Positions 9,131 to 18,522 of a DNA stretch of 64,000 nt are shown here, one piece after another; the stretch's first letter is position 1; each line of letters starts with the position of its first letter. The translations under genes were made by a program, and so were the position numbers. Location of the stretch: contig CAUUTP010000001.1 of assembly GCA_963548155.1 (NCBI GenBank), forward strand, positions 21,992 to 85,991. The letters are read 5' to 3'. Below the pieces are notes generated by a model. It did no database searches. It saw only the letters and a list, made by a program, of their open reading frames with translations, and was not told the origin of the DNA. This DNA is from Eikenella sp963548155 (lineage in GTDB: Bacteria; Pseudomonadota; Gammaproteobacteria; Burkholderiales; Neisseriaceae).

Positions 9131-11428
9131 TCAACCGTTGGCATCCGCCACTTTGCCTCGCTTGGCTTTGGCGGCAGAGAAGGCAAGGGTAACTTTGTCA
9201 GTCTTGGCATCGTAGCCGATGGTTACCTCACCGCCTTTGCTTAAGCGGCCAAAAAGCAGCTCGTCGGCGAGCAGGCGGCGGATTTTGTCTTGAATCAGCC
9301 GTTGCATGGGGCGGGCACCCATTTGCGGATCAAAGCCCTGCTCGGCCAAGTAGCTGCGCAGGCCGGTGGTAAAATGGGCTTCCACATTCTTGGTCAACAG
9401 CTGCTGCTCCAGGGCAAGCAGGAATTTGTCAGTTACTTTGGCGATGATTTCGGTGTCCAATGGGGCGAAGGAAATCACAGCATCTAAGCGGTTGCGGAAT
9501 TCTGGGGTAAAGGCTTTTTTCAGCGCATCGCCCTCATCGCCGCTCATGCGCTGGCGGGTGAAGCCGAGCACGGGGCGGCTGAGGCTTTCGGCACCGGCGT
9601 TGGTAGTCATGATCACGATGCCGTTACGGAAATCGGTTTTACGACCGTTGTTGTCAGTGAGTGTGCCGTAGTCCATGATTTGCAACAGGATATTGTGCAC
9701 ATCGGGGTGGGCTTTTTCGATTTCATCCAGCAGCAACACGCAGAAGGGCTGTTTGTTTACCGCTTCGGTGAGCAGGCCGCTCTGCTCAAAGCCAACGTAG
9801 CCGGGTGGCGCACCGATGAGGCGAGCCACGGCGTGGCGTTCCATGTATTCAGACATATCGAAGCGTTGCAATGGCACACCCAAAATATAGGCAAGCTGGC
9901 GTGCAACTTCAGTTTTGCCCACACCGGTGGGTCCGGAAAACAGGAAGCTGCCAATAGGCTTTTCTGCCGACCCCAGACCGGAACGGGACATCTTAATGGC
10001 GGCAGCCAATGCCTCGATAGCAGCATCTTGGCCGAACACCATGTTTTTCAGGTTGCGCTCCAAATGGCGCAACACTTCTTTATCGTCTTTGGATACGGTT
10101 TGCTCGGGAATGCGGGCAATTTTGGCCACCACTTCTTCAATCTGTGCGGCTTCAATCACTTTGCGCCGTTTATCACCGGGCAGGATACGTTGGGCGGCAG
10201 CGGCTTCGTCAATCAAATCGATGGCCTTATCGGGCAGGAAGCGGTCGTTCAGGTAGCGTACCGAAAGCTCGGCAGCAGCATTCAGGGCGTGCTGAGAAAA
10301 GCGGATTTGGTGGAAGTCTTCGAGCGCAGGTTGCAGGCCTTTAAGGATTTCTACGGTTTCGGCTACGCTGGGCTCGGGCACGTCGATTTTCTGGAAACGG
10401 CGGCTTAAGGCATGGTCCTTGGCGAAAATGGTGCGGTATTCATCATAGGTGGTGGCACCGATACAGCGCAGATGGCCTTTAGAGAGAGCCGGTTTGAGCA
10501 GATTGGAAGCATCCATGGTGCTGCCGGTGGTGCTGCCTGCGCCGATGATGGTGTGGATTTCATCAATAAATAGAATGGAATGCTCAATTTTGGCCAGCTC
10601 TTTGAGCACGGCTTTGATACGAGCCTCGAAGTCGCCGCGATATTTGGTGCCGGCCAAGAGCGAGCCCATATCCAGCGCAAACACAGTGGCGCCAGCGAGT
10701 GCATCAGGCACATCGCTGTGTTCCAAACGGTAGGCCAAGCCTTCAGCCAACGCTGTTTTGCCCACACCGGCCTCACCCACCAACAGCGGGTTGTTTTTGC
10801 GGCGGCGGCACAGGGTTTGCATGAGGCGCTCCAACTCCATGGCGCGGCCAACCAGCGGATCGATACGCCCTTCGCGTGCTTCAATATTAAGGTTGACGGT
10901 ATATTTAGCTAGGGCATGACGGATAGGTTTGCCCTCTTCGCCACCTTCCTGCTCAACTTCGTCGCCTTTATCCGTTTCTGCTACGCGATCGGGCACGATG
11001 CCGTGCGCGATATAGTTGAGAATCTCGCTGCGGCCAATCGACTGCAAGCCCAGGAAATACACAGCATGGCTGTTTTTTTCCGACATAATCGCTACCAGTA
11101 CATCCACCGGCTGCACTTGTCGTTTGCCTGCCGACTGCACATGCACAATCGCACGCTGAATCACGCGCTGGAAGCCGAGCGTAGGCTGGGTTTCGCTGCT
11201 GATCGGAGAATCCTCGGGCAACATCGGCGTGTTCTCTTCAATACTGATGGCCAGCTGTTCGGCCAAAACCGGGATGTTCGCACCGCAGCTTTTTAACACT
11301 GCCCGCACTTCGTCGCTCTCCTGCACCAGCGAGAGCAACAGGTATTCGATGCCGATAAATTCATAGCGCTGCATGCGCGCATCGGCATAAATCACCTGCA
11401 AAATGCTTTCCAATTCTTTTGACAACAT
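9131..11428 (-). CDS. clpA: ATP-dependent Clp protease ATP-binding subunit ClpA
   Basis: A 765-residue Hsp100 unfoldase that feeds substrates, including N-degron proteins delivered by ClpS, into ClpP. Order: N-domain (1-145), first AAA module with GEAGVGKTAL and FIDEIHTIIGAG, and second module with GPTGVGKTEV and LLDEIEKAHPDV, ending in a C-terminal ClpB-D2-small type domain. The arrangement and length match ClpA, not ClpB (no long coiled-coil middle domain). It starts 3 bp after clpS, so the two are co-translated. The ClpP partner is not in this window. Confidence 0.96.
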   Translation of the reverse strand: MLSKELESILQVIYADARMQRYEFIGIEYLLLSLVQESDEVRAVLKSCGANIPVLAEQLAISIEENTPMLPEDSPISSETQPTLGFQRVIQRAIVHVQSAGKRQVQPVDVLVAIMSEKNSHAVYFLGLQSIGRSEILNYIAHGIVPDRVAETDKGDEVEQEGGEEGKPIRHALAKYTVNLNIEAREGRIDPLVGRAMELERLMQTLCRRRKNNPLLVGEAGVGKTALAEGLAYRLEHSDVPDALAGATVFALDMGSLLAGTKYRGDFEARIKAVLKELAKIEHSILFIDEIHTIIGAGSTTGSTMDASNLLKPALSKGHLRCIGATTYDEYRTIFAKDHALSRRFQKIDVPEPSVAETVEILKGLQPALEDFHQIRFSQHALNAAAELSVRYLNDRFLPDKAIDLIDEAAAAQRILPGDKRRKVIEAAQIEEVVAKIARIPEQTVSKDDKEVLRHLERNLKNMVFGQDAAIEALAAAIKMSRSGLGSAEKPIGSFLFSGPTGVGKTEVARQLAYILGVPLQRFDMSEYMERHAVARLIGAPPGYVGFEQSGLLTEAVNKQPFCVLLLDEIEKAHPDVHNILLQIMDYGTLTDNNGRKTDFRNGIVIMTTNAGAESLSRPVLGFTRQRMSGDEGDALKKAFTPEFRNRLDAVISFAPLDTEIIAKVTDKFLLALEQQLLTKNVEAHFTTGLRSYLAEQGFDPQMGARPMQRLIQDKIRRLLADELLFGRLSKGGEVTIGYDAKTDKVTLAFSAAKAKRGKVADANG

Positions 11429-11431
11429 GGC

Positions 11432-11737
11432 TCACACCTCCTCAACCGTACTCAGCAGCGGATGGCCGGCCTGCCGGGCAAGGTTTTGCACTTGCTGATG
11501 CTTGGTATCAGCAATATCTTTTTGATAAATACCGCACAAGCCTTTACCTTCGTGATGCACTTGCAACATCACCGCCTCTGCCCGATTTTCAGGTAGCCTG
11601 AAAATATCAGTAAGCAAACCGACCACAAAATCCATCGGTGTGTAATCATCATTCAGCAAAAATACACCGTATTTCTTGGGCGGTGGCGCGTTTTCTCGGA
11701 CGACTTCTGGTCGGAGCGCCTGTTCGGTATCAGACAT
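11432..11737 (-). CDS. clpS: ATP-dependent Clp protease adaptor ClpS
   Basis: A 101-residue N-recognin that binds N-degrons and docks on the ClpA N-domain. The core YGVFLLNDDYTPMDFVVGLL (residues 24-43) holds the NDDYT substrate pocket signature, followed by the conserved VHHEGKGLCGIY (His in the pocket). Length is normal. It lies directly upstream of clpA on the minus strand, the classical clpSA order. A DUS complement sits in frame as FRLPENRAE. The promoter should lie in 11738-11900. Confidence 0.96.
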   Translation of the reverse strand: MSDTEQALRPEVVRENAPPPKKYGVFLLNDDYTPMDFVVGLLTDIFRLPENRAEAVMLQVHHEGKGLCGIYQKDIADTKHQQVQNLARQAGHPLLSTVEEV

Positions 11738-12186
11738 AACTTTAATTCTTCAAGATGTATTGTTGCAGTTGACTGAAGCCATTATTCCCCACCCATTGAT
11801 AAAAAACCAATGCTGCTACATTGAAGATAACAACTTTAGCCATAAATCTGTTTTGAATTGTAAATCACCCTGATTTGTTGGTTGCCATTTTTACACAAAC
11901 TAGCCGCAGGATGATGCCAGCAAATTATATTCAACCACACGATGAAATACAAAATAAGGGCAAACGCTCAGATTTCTGTCTTTTTTTTGCGATTTTTAAC
12001 GTTATTATTCAAACATTACTTGACTGTTAATTCCAGCTGCGGGAAACTTACTCCCGCAAGCGCGGCAGGCCGGATAAATTGCTCTGGCTCGGCAGCTGAA
12101 CAAACCGTTTTACCCAACACAGTCGTTTTCCTGCTTTGCCAACCCTGCTTTTTCTGATATTTTGTTTTTTAGATAGGATGTATTGT
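11738..12186. other. Divergent intergenic region, clpS and cspA leaders
   Basis: A 449-bp AT-rich gap between divergent clpS and cspA. No gene is seen. The cspA side carries TTGACT (12020-12025) but no good -10 at 16-18 bp. A perfect hairpin TGCGGGA/TCCCGCA (12038-12058) lies in what would be a long 5' leader, and AGGA is present 10-13 bp before the ATG. A long structured leader is known for cold-shock genes such as E. coli cspA; here this is inference from spacing. Confidence 0.45.
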
Positions 12187-12390
12187 ATGGCAACTGGTAC
12201 TGTTAAATGGTTTAACGATGCTAAAGGTTTTGGTTTTATCACTCCCGATGAAGGCGGCGAAGATCTGTTTGCCCACTTCTCAGCCATCAACATGAATGGC
12301 TTCAAAACCCTGAAAGAAGGCCAGAAAGTTTCTTTTGAAGTAACCACCGGCCCGAAAGGCAAACAAGCCTCTAATATTCAGCCGGCCTAA
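12187..12390 (+). CDS. cspA: Cold-shock protein (CspA family)
   Basis: A 67-residue single OB-fold nucleic-acid chaperone. The RNP1 (KGFGFI) and RNP2 (DLFAHF) motifs are intact, as is the starting GTVKWFND. Family length is about 67-70. The ATG at 12187 follows AGGATGTATTGT. A strong terminator follows, so the gene is monocistronic. Whether it is cold-induced cannot be told from sequence; several csp paralogs are constitutive, so the cspA symbol denotes the family. Confidence 0.94.
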   Translation: MATGTVKWFNDAKGFGFITPDEGGEDLFAHFSAINMNGFKTLKEGQKVSFEVTTGPKGKQASNIQPA

Positions 12391-12405
12391 GTAGCCGCTT
12401 ATATG

Positions 12406-12432
12406 AAAAGACAGGTAATAACCTGTCTTTTT
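12406..12432 (+). terminator. Rho-independent terminator of cspA
   Basis: AAAAGACAGGT and ACCTGTCTTTT form an 11-bp stem with a 4-nt loop AATA, ending in a T-run. It lies 16 bp after the stop. A DUS copy lies further on near 12466. Confidence 0.92.
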
Positions 12433-12641
12433 GTGCTTTCAGGCACCCCATCCAACTTAGTTAAAGGCTACCTGAAAACACATCTCAGCAAGACCACAGC
12501 CCAATATAGTTATTCCGCTCAGCTAAAATCCCTCACGGTCAACACATCCCGCCAAAGCAAGGCAACCTTGCCCGCCATAGCTAATTAAATGCTTTAGTTA
12601 TACAATACCTACCCTCCTGCCAATACAATATTGTTGTTACC

Positions 12642-14102
12642 ATGCCAAACACCACCCGCCCCCTCCTTTCCCTCCTGCTCGCCCTGCTGCTCTTAGGCGG
12701 ATGCGGTAAAGAAGAAGCCCCCGCTAGCGACTCCGAGTTCGTCCGTACCGTGAGCGCGCCCGCAGGCGGTACTGATATGCTGCTGCCCGATTTCACCAAA
12801 TTGGTTGAACAGGAAGGCGGTGCCGTGGTTAATATTCAAGCCAGCCGCACCAATGAAAACACCGCCCTAGCCGGTGGTGAAGATAATATCGACCAGCTGC
12901 CGGAAAACGACCCCTTCTCCGAATTTTTCAAACGCCTGCAGCCCAACCAAGCCGATTTAGTCGAGCCTGGTGACGACGAATACAATTTCGGCTCCGGCTT
13001 CCTCATTAGCTCCGACGGCTACATCCTCACCAATACCCATGTTCTCAGCGGCATGAACAGCATCAAAGTCGTGCTCAACAACCGCCGCGAATACACCGCC
13101 CGCCTAGTCGGCTCCGACACCCAAACCGACATCGCCCTGTTAAAAATCGACGCGCAAGGCCTGCCCACCGTCAAAATCGGTGATCCCAAAACCCTGCGTG
13201 TAGGCGAATGGGTAGCCGCCATCGGCGCACCCTTCGGCTTCGACAACAGCGTAACCGCCGGCATCGTTTCCGCCAAAGGCCGCAGCCTGCCCAATGAAAA
13301 CTATACCCCTTTCATCCAAACCGACGTGGCCATCAATCCCGGCAATTCTGGCGGCCCACTGTTCAACCTGCGCGGGCAAGTGGTGGGCGTAAATTCCCAA
13401 ATCTACAGCCAATCCGGCGGCTTTATGGGTATCTCTTTCGCCATCCCCATCGATGTGGCTATGAATGTGGCCGACCAGCTGCGCCGCAACGGCAAAGTTG
13501 AACGCGGCCGCATCGGCGTGGTGATTCAAGAAGTAAGCTTCGATTTAGCCCAATCCTTCGGCCTCCAAGCCGCCAACGGCGCACTGATTTCGCAGGTAAC
13601 TCCCGGTGGCCCTGCCGACAAAGCCGGCCTCCAGCCCGGCGACATTGTGCAAAGTGTTAACGGCGAAAACGTGAAAGCCTCCAGCGACTTGCCCGTGCTC
13701 GTCGGCATGATGCCACCTGGCACCCAGCTCACCCTCGGCATTTGGCGCAACGGCAAACGCGAAGAAGTGCAAGTTACCCTCGGTTCTAGCAACACTGGCA
13801 GCGCCGATGCCGGCAACCAATCCGGCAGCGGCACCAATGCCGATAACGGCAGCAGCTTCACCTCCGAGCCTACCGGCCTGCAACTGCGCAGCCAAGGGCA
13901 AGGCCTATTGGTTTTGCAGGTTGAAGGCGCAGCCCAACAAGCCGGCCTACGGCGCGGCGACATCATCCTGATGGTAAACCGTACAGCCGTGAGCGACGAA
14001 AACAGCTTCAACCAAGCCCTCAACCACGCCGACCGTACCGTCGCCCTGCTCATCCAGCGCGGCAACAGCAAACTGTTTTTGGCGTTGGAACTACACCGTT
14101 AG
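12642..14102 (+). CDS. degQ: Do/DegQ-type periplasmic serine protease, lipoprotein
   Basis: A 486-residue HtrA-family protease and chaperone for misfolded envelope proteins. The signal peptide ends in a lipobox LLGGC with Cys21, so it is predicted to be lipid-anchored, as is the Neisseria homologue. The catalytic triad is His133 (TNTHVLSG), Asp163 (QTDIALLKI) and Ser236 (NPGNSGGP). Two PDZ domains follow (about 275-370 and 395-486), separated by a Gly/Ser/Asn-rich linker. The chosen ATG has a signal peptide directly behind it. A DUS inverted-pair terminator follows. The symbol could equally be degP or mucD. Confidence 0.93.
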   Translation: MPNTTRPLLSLLLALLLLGGCGKEEAPASDSEFVRTVSAPAGGTDMLLPDFTKLVEQEGGAVVNIQASRTNENTALAGGEDNIDQLPENDPFSEFFKRLQPNQADLVEPGDDEYNFGSGFLISSDGYILTNTHVLSGMNSIKVVLNNRREYTARLVGSDTQTDIALLKIDAQGLPTVKIGDPKTLRVGEWVAAIGAPFGFDNSVTAGIVSAKGRSLPNENYTPFIQTDVAINPGNSGGPLFNLRGQVVGVNSQIYSQSGGFMGISFAIPIDVAMNVADQLRRNGKVERGRIGVVIQEVSFDLAQSFGLQAANGALISQVTPGGPADKAGLQPGDIVQSVNGENVKASSDLPVLVGMMPPGTQLTLGIWRNGKREEVQVTLGSSNTGSADAGNQSGSGTNADNGSSFTSEPTGLQLRSQGQGLLVLQVEGAAQQAGLRRGDIILMVNRTAVSDENSFNQALNHADRTVALLIQRGNSKLFLALELHR

Positions 14103-14116
14103 CCGAACCACTCAGC

Positions 14117-14150
14117 AAAGGCTACCTGAAAAATATTTTTCAGGTAGCCT
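14117..14150 (+). terminator. DUS inverted-pair terminator after degQ
   Basis: AGGCTACCTGAA at 14119-14130 and TTCAGGTAGCCT at 14139-14150 form a long stem with A-rich and T-rich inner flanks (AAAATATTTT), 15 bp after the stop. Known Neisserial practice is to place DUS pairs as terminators. Confidence 0.8.
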
Positions 14151-14189
14151 CTTCATCTAAAAAATTCAGATTCCCACATATCAAACAAT

Positions 14190-16130
14190 ATGGTAGAAAT
14201 CAACCGCCTCACCCTGCAACGCGGCAACAAAGTCCTGCTCGAACAAGCCTCCGCCCGCATTGCCCCCGGCCGCCGGGTCGGACTCATCGGCAAAAACGGC
14301 AGCGGCAAATCCAGCCTGTTTGCCCTGATTAAAGGCGAAATCGGTGCCGACGCCGGCGACATCTACCTGCCCCCACATTGGAAACTCGCCGCCGTAGCGC
14401 AAGAAACCCCCGCTCTGGAAATCAGCGCACTGGATTATGTGTTGCAAGGCGATGCCGAGCTGCAAACTTTTCAGGTAGCCCTCAAGCAAGCCGAAGCGCA
14501 AAACGACGGGCACGCCATTGCCGAATGTCACGCCAAGCTTGAAGAAATTGGCGCCTACAGCGCCCCTGCCCGTGCAGCCAAGCTATTGAACGGTCTGGGC
14601 TTTAGCCAATCCGAACACAGCCGCCCCGTCAAAGCCTTTTCCGGCGGCTGGCGCATGCGCCTCAACCTTGCCCAAGCCCTCATGTGCCGCGCCGACCTGC
14701 TCCTGCTCGACGAACCCACCAACCACCTCGACCTCGAAACCGTATTGTGGCTGGAAAGCTACCTCTCCGCCCTGCCCTGCACCCAAATCATCATCTCCCA
14801 CGACCGCGACTTCCTCAACGCCGCCACCAACCACACCATCGAGCTCGCCCAACGCCAGCTGCACAGCTACAGCGGCAACTACGACTTCTACCAGCAACAA
14901 CGCGCCCAACGCCTTGCCAACCAGCAGACCGCCTACGTTAAACAGCAGGCGCACATCCAGCACCTCCAATCCTTTATCGACCGCTTCAAAGCCAAAGCCA
15001 CCAAGGCCAAACAAGCCCAAAGCCGCGTAAAAGCCCTAGCCAAACTCGAGCTGGTTGCCCCCGCCCACCTCGACAGCAGCTTCAGCTTCTCCTTTCCCCC
15101 GCCCGAACACCTGCCCAATCCTCTGCTTAAGCTCGAACAAGTCGACCTCGGCTACGGCGGGCAAACCGTTCTGCACCAAATCACCCTCTCGCTCGAAAGC
15201 GGCGCCCGTCTCGGCCTGCTCGGCGTAAACGGCAGTGGCAAATCCACCTTGATTAAAGCCCTTTCAGGTAGCCTGGAGCCCCAAAGCGGCCAAATTATCC
15301 GTGCCGACAAACTCAAAATCGGCTATTTCGCCCAACACCAGCTCGACACCTTGCGTGCCGACCAAAGCCCGCTCTGGCACATTCAGCGCCTCAGCCCCGA
15401 AGCCAAAGAGCAAGACATCCGCAACTTCCTCGGCGGCTTCGACTTCGCCGGCGATATGGCCATCCAGCCCATCACCGGCTTTTCCGGCGGCGAAAAAGCC
15501 CGCCTCGCGCTGGCCGTTATCGTATGGCAGCAACCCAACCTGCTCCTGCTCGACGAGCCCACCAACCATCTCGACCTCGATATGCGCCACGCCCTCACCG
15601 TGGCCCTGCAAAGCTTCCAAGGCGCGCTCATCGTCGTTTCCCACGACAGAAGCCTGCTCGAAGCCACTACCGACAGCTTCCTGCTCATCGACCAAGGCTA
15701 CCTGAAAACTTTCGAAGGCGACCTCAACGACTACCGCCGCCTGCGCCTGGCCCAAAGCAACCCGGAAGCCGCCCCGCCTCCTTCTGCCGCCGGCCAAAAC
15801 CGCAAAGACGAAAAACGCCTCGCCGCCCAAATCCGCCAGCAACGCGCCCGGCGCGGCAAACCCATTCAGCAGAAAATCGAGAAAGCCGAACAGCTCATGG
15901 CCAAACTCAGCGCCGAGCAAGCCGAATGCGAAGCCTTCCTCGCCGATGAAGAAGCATATAAGGAACACAATAAAGCCAAATTGCACCAATACTTAGCCAA
16001 AACAGCCGAAGTCAAAGTACAATTAGCACAAATAGAAGAAGACTGGCTCGCCCTGCAAGAACAGCTCGAAGCCGTGTATCAGGCTGTCGAACAGGAATTC
16101 GGCCAGCAAACATTAGAAAAGGGAAAATAA
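14190..16130 (+). CDS. ABC-F family ATPase, YheS-like
   Basis: A 646-residue soluble protein with two ABC cassettes and no membrane span, so a ribosome-associated ABC-F factor rather than a transporter. Cassette 1 has GKNGSGKSS, FSGGWRMRLNLAQAL and LLLDEPTNHLD. Cassette 2 has GVNGSGKSTL, FSGGEKARLALAVI and LLLDEPTNHLD. Between them is the charged linker (FKAKATKAKQAQSR), the P-site-tRNA interaction motif. A C-terminal coiled coil (about 545-640) follows. Similarity in the ETPA and NDGHAIA stretches points to YheS. DUS copies are embedded in frame as FQVALKQ and GYLKTF. Two bases after the stop the next gene begins. Confidence 0.92.
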   Translation: MVEINRLTLQRGNKVLLEQASARIAPGRRVGLIGKNGSGKSSLFALIKGEIGADAGDIYLPPHWKLAAVAQETPALEISALDYVLQGDAELQTFQVALKQAEAQNDGHAIAECHAKLEEIGAYSAPARAAKLLNGLGFSQSEHSRPVKAFSGGWRMRLNLAQALMCRADLLLLDEPTNHLDLETVLWLESYLSALPCTQIIISHDRDFLNAATNHTIELAQRQLHSYSGNYDFYQQQRAQRLANQQTAYVKQQAHIQHLQSFIDRFKAKATKAKQAQSRVKALAKLELVAPAHLDSSFSFSFPPPEHLPNPLLKLEQVDLGYGGQTVLHQITLSLESGARLGLLGVNGSGKSTLIKALSGSLEPQSGQIIRADKLKIGYFAQHQLDTLRADQSPLWHIQRLSPEAKEQDIRNFLGGFDFAGDMAIQPITGFSGGEKARLALAVIVWQQPNLLLLDEPTNHLDLDMRHALTVALQSFQGALIVVSHDRSLLEATTDSFLLIDQGYLKTFEGDLNDYRRLRLAQSNPEAAPPPSAAGQNRKDEKRLAAQIRQQRARRGKPIQQKIEKAEQLMAKLSAEQAECEAFLADEEAYKEHNKAKLHQYLAKTAEVKVQLAQIEEDWLALQEQLEAVYQAVEQEFGQQTLEKGK

Positions 16131-16131
16131 A

Positions 16132-16641
16132 ATGCAGAAAACTACATTACTTGCCATTTTCGCCCTAAGCTGCCTCAGCGCAGCTGCCGGCCCCGTTTAT
16201 TCCTGCGGCAACGGCAGCTACAGCAGCAAACCAGGCCCCGGCTGCCAACGTGCCGACCTGCCCACCATCGGCCGCTATAGCGCCGCCCGACCGCGCCCTG
16301 CTCCTGCGCCCGTAGCCGCCGCACCTGCTCCGCAGCGCGCCGCTGCCGCCGGCAGCCAGCAAGCCGCCGTATATCATGCGCCCGCCCCGCAGCCCGTGGC
16401 CGCAGCCGCCCCTTCCGGCCGTACCAACAGCGGCCGGCGCATGATTCTCGAGCAAGAGCTGGCCAACGAGCGCCGTGCCCTGGCCACCGCGCAAAGAGCC
16501 CTCACCGAAAGCCGCACCATGCCCAAAGGCGACGGCGCAGCCTACCAGGCCCACCAAGCCCGCGTGAGCAGCCTGCAAAGCGACGTGCTCGACCGCCAGC
16601 AAAACATCCAAGCCCTGCAGCGCGAACTCAGCCGCATGTAG
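16132..16641 (+). CDS. Small secreted protein, Ala/Pro-rich with coiled coil
   Basis: A 169-residue protein with a signal peptide (residues 1-20, cleavage after LSAAAG). The mature start VYSCGNGSYSSKPGPGC has a Cys pair, then an Ala/Pro-rich low-complexity linker (about 50-100), and a charged coiled coil (about 105-169; EQELANERRALATAQRAL). The short Cys-bearing start resembles DUF4124-like periplasmic domains but I am not sure. It begins 1 bp after the ABC-F stop, so it is probably co-transcribed. Function unknown. Confidence 0.75.
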   Translation: MQKTTLLAIFALSCLSAAAGPVYSCGNGSYSSKPGPGCQRADLPTIGRYSAARPRPAPAPVAAAPAPQRAAAAGSQQAAVYHAPAPQPVAAAAPSGRTNSGRRMILEQELANERRALATAQRALTESRTMPKGDGAAYQAHQARVSSLQSDVLDRQQNIQALQRELSRM

Positions 16642-16677
16642 GCACGGCGGCAAACCCGGCCGCATTTGCTATAATCC

Positions 16678-16715
16678 TTTTCAGGTAGCCCCTATCGTTT
16701 GAGGCTACCTGAAAA
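16678..16715. repeat. DUS inverted pair upstream of prfA
   Basis: TTCAGGTAGCCC (16680-16691) faces AGGCTACCTGAA (16702-16713). The pair ends 18 bp before the prfA start. A TATAAT at 16670-16675 lies just before it, without a clear -35, and may be a prfA -10 element. Confidence 0.7.
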
Positions 16716-16733
16716 TTGTTTGAAAGAGCCCAC

Positions 16734-17810
16734 ATGAAACCCTCCGTTCTCGACAAACTCCAATCCCTCTCCGAGCGGCTCGAAGAAGTAACCGCCCTGC
16801 TCAGCACCCCCGAGGCCACCGCCGACATCAACCGCTTCCGCCAGCTCAACCAAGAGCACGCCGAGCTCACCCCCGTAGTGGAAACCTACCGCCAATACCG
16901 CCAAGCCGAAAGCGACCTTGCCGACGCCGAAGACATGCTGGCCGACCCCGAAATGAAAGACTTCGCCGCCGAAGAAATCGAAGCCGCCAAAGCCAAAATC
17001 GAAACGCTGGATACCGAGCTGCAAAAACTCCTGTTGCCCAAAGACGAAGACGACGGCAAAAATATCTTCCTCGAAGTCCGCGCCGGCACCGGCGGCGACG
17101 AAGCCGCCCTGTTTGCCGCCGATTTGCTGCGCATGTACACCCGTTATGCCGAGCGCAACCGCTGGCAGGTCGAAATCGTTTCCGCCAACGAAAGCGATTT
17201 GGGCGGCTACAAAGAAGTCATCGCCCGTATTGCCGGCATCGGCGCCTACGGCCGGCTCAAATTTGAAAGCGGCGGCCACCGCGTGCAACGCGTGCCCGCC
17301 ACCGAAAGCCAAGGCCGCATCCACACCTCCGCCTGCACCGTGGCCGTGATGCCCGAAGCCGACGAGCTCGAAGAAATCCAGCTCAACCCCGCCGAACTGC
17401 GCATCGACACCTTCCGCGCATCCGGCGCCGGCGGCCAGCACATCAACAAAACCGACTCCGCCATCCGCATCACCCACCTGCCCACCGGCATGGTAGTAGA
17501 ATGCCAAGACGGACGCAGCCAGCACGCCAATAAAGCCCAAGCCATGAAAGTGCTCGCCGCCCGCCTGAACGACAAACAAAAACGCGAAGCCCAGGCCAAA
17601 GAAGCTGCCGAACGCAAATCACTCATCGGCAGCGGCGACCGCAGCGAACGCATCCGCACCTACAACTACCCGCAAGGCCGCGTTACCGACCACCGCATCA
17701 ACCTCACCCTGCACAAGCTCGACTTCGTGATGGACGGCGATATGGAAGAAATCACCAACGCCCTGATTGCCGAACACCAGGCCGAACTCCTGGCCACGAT
17801 GGGAGACTAA
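16734..17810 (+). CDS. prfA: Peptide chain release factor 1
   Basis: A 358-residue factor terminating translation at UAA/UAG. The anticodon-like PAT motif (188-190, in QRVPATESQGR) distinguishes RF1 from RF2. The catalytic GGQ is at 233-235 (SGAGGQHINKTDSAIR), methylated in known cases by PrmC. I place the start at 16734 (MKPSVLDKL), as in other RF1 proteins; a start at 16716 would add six non-conserved residues overlapping the DUS pair. Followed directly by two short membrane-protein genes. Confidence 0.95.
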   Translation: MKPSVLDKLQSLSERLEEVTALLSTPEATADINRFRQLNQEHAELTPVVETYRQYRQAESDLADAEDMLADPEMKDFAAEEIEAAKAKIETLDTELQKLLLPKDEDDGKNIFLEVRAGTGGDEAALFAADLLRMYTRYAERNRWQVEIVSANESDLGGYKEVIARIAGIGAYGRLKFESGGHRVQRVPATESQGRIHTSACTVAVMPEADELEEIQLNPAELRIDTFRASGAGGQHINKTDSAIRITHLPTGMVVECQDGRSQHANKAQAMKVLAARLNDKQKREAQAKEAAERKSLIGSGDRSERIRTYNYPQGRVTDHRINLTLHKLDFVMDGDMEEITNALIAEHQAELLATMGD

Positions 17811-17831
17811 ATCCTGCAGGAAACGGCAAAA

Positions 17832-18101
17832 TTGTTTGGATTAACATTCGGCGTATTGTTTTTGCGCGCCTTAATCGGCGGTATCGGCACAACTTTGCTT
17901 CTGTACACATCGTTTTCAGGCACATTTTTGCGCACGCTGTATCTCTGCTTTTTCGGCACGCTGCCGGTATTGGTGTTAGGCTATATCTCGGTGTATTTGA
18001 ATGTCCGTCCTGGCTGGAAAATGGGCTTGCTGAAAGAAGTCGTACTGCTGATGGCGCTGCTGTTCGGCGTAAATGCCTGGAAGCTGGTGCAGAAGAAATA
18101 A
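17832..18101 (+). CDS. Small hydrophobic membrane protein (TTG start)
   Basis: An 89-residue protein with three likely membrane spans: residues 3-25, 35-55 and 66-85. The only start with plausible spacing is TTG at 17832, with AGGA at 17817-17820. I do not recognise the family. Six bases separate it from the next gene, which is also a small membrane protein, and they probably form one operon. The pair looks less GC-rich than prfA. Confidence 0.6.
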   Translation: MFGLTFGVLFLRALIGGIGTTLLLYTSFSGTFLRTLYLCFFGTLPVLVLGYISVYLNVRPGWKMGLLKEVVLLMALLFGVNAWKLVQKK

Positions 18102-18107
18102 AGGAGC

Positions 18108-18518
18108 ATGAACATGAAAAAATCCTTTTTTTTCTGCGCGCTTGCCAATGTGGCGGTGGGAGTTTGCCTGCGGCAAATGCCGGGCGCGCTGCCAATTTTG
18201 CGTGCGGCGGACGGCGCTTGGGTTTATCCGCAGTCGTCCGGCAGCGATGATGTGCATTTGCTGGCGTCGGCGCTCATGGGGTTTGCCTTTGCCGTGTTCA
18301 TGCAGCTTTTCCCTCGCCCCGTTGCAGCGGCGGCGTATGTGTTGAATTTGGCGGTTTTGCTGGCAGCTTGCGCTTTGGTTTCGCTGGACGGTAGCCTGTG
18401 GGCGGCGGCGAGTTCGGGTTATCCGCTGCCGTTGCTGGCGGTATTTTTGGCACATCTGCCCGTGCTATTTTGGCTGTGGCAGTTTTGCAGGCAGCCTGCA
18501 CATCAATCCGATAAATAA
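18108..18518 (+). CDS. Hypothetical membrane protein
   Basis: A 136-residue protein with three or four membrane spans (about 8-24, 48-66, 73-93 and 104-124). It starts at ATG 18108 after AAGGAGC. Early codons carry a run of six A and eight T (18117-18133), so slippage could switch it off, though no such case is known to me. Its TAA stop falls inside the 8-bp target duplication of the adjacent insertion sequence. Not recognised. Confidence 0.65.
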   Translation: MNMKKSFFFCALANVAVGVCLRQMPGALPILRAADGAWVYPQSSGSDDVHLLASALMGFAFAVFMQLFPRPVAAAAYVLNLAVLLAACALVSLDGSLWAAASSGYPLPLLAVFLAHLPVLFWLWQFCRQPAHQSDK

Positions 18519-18522
18519 TTAT

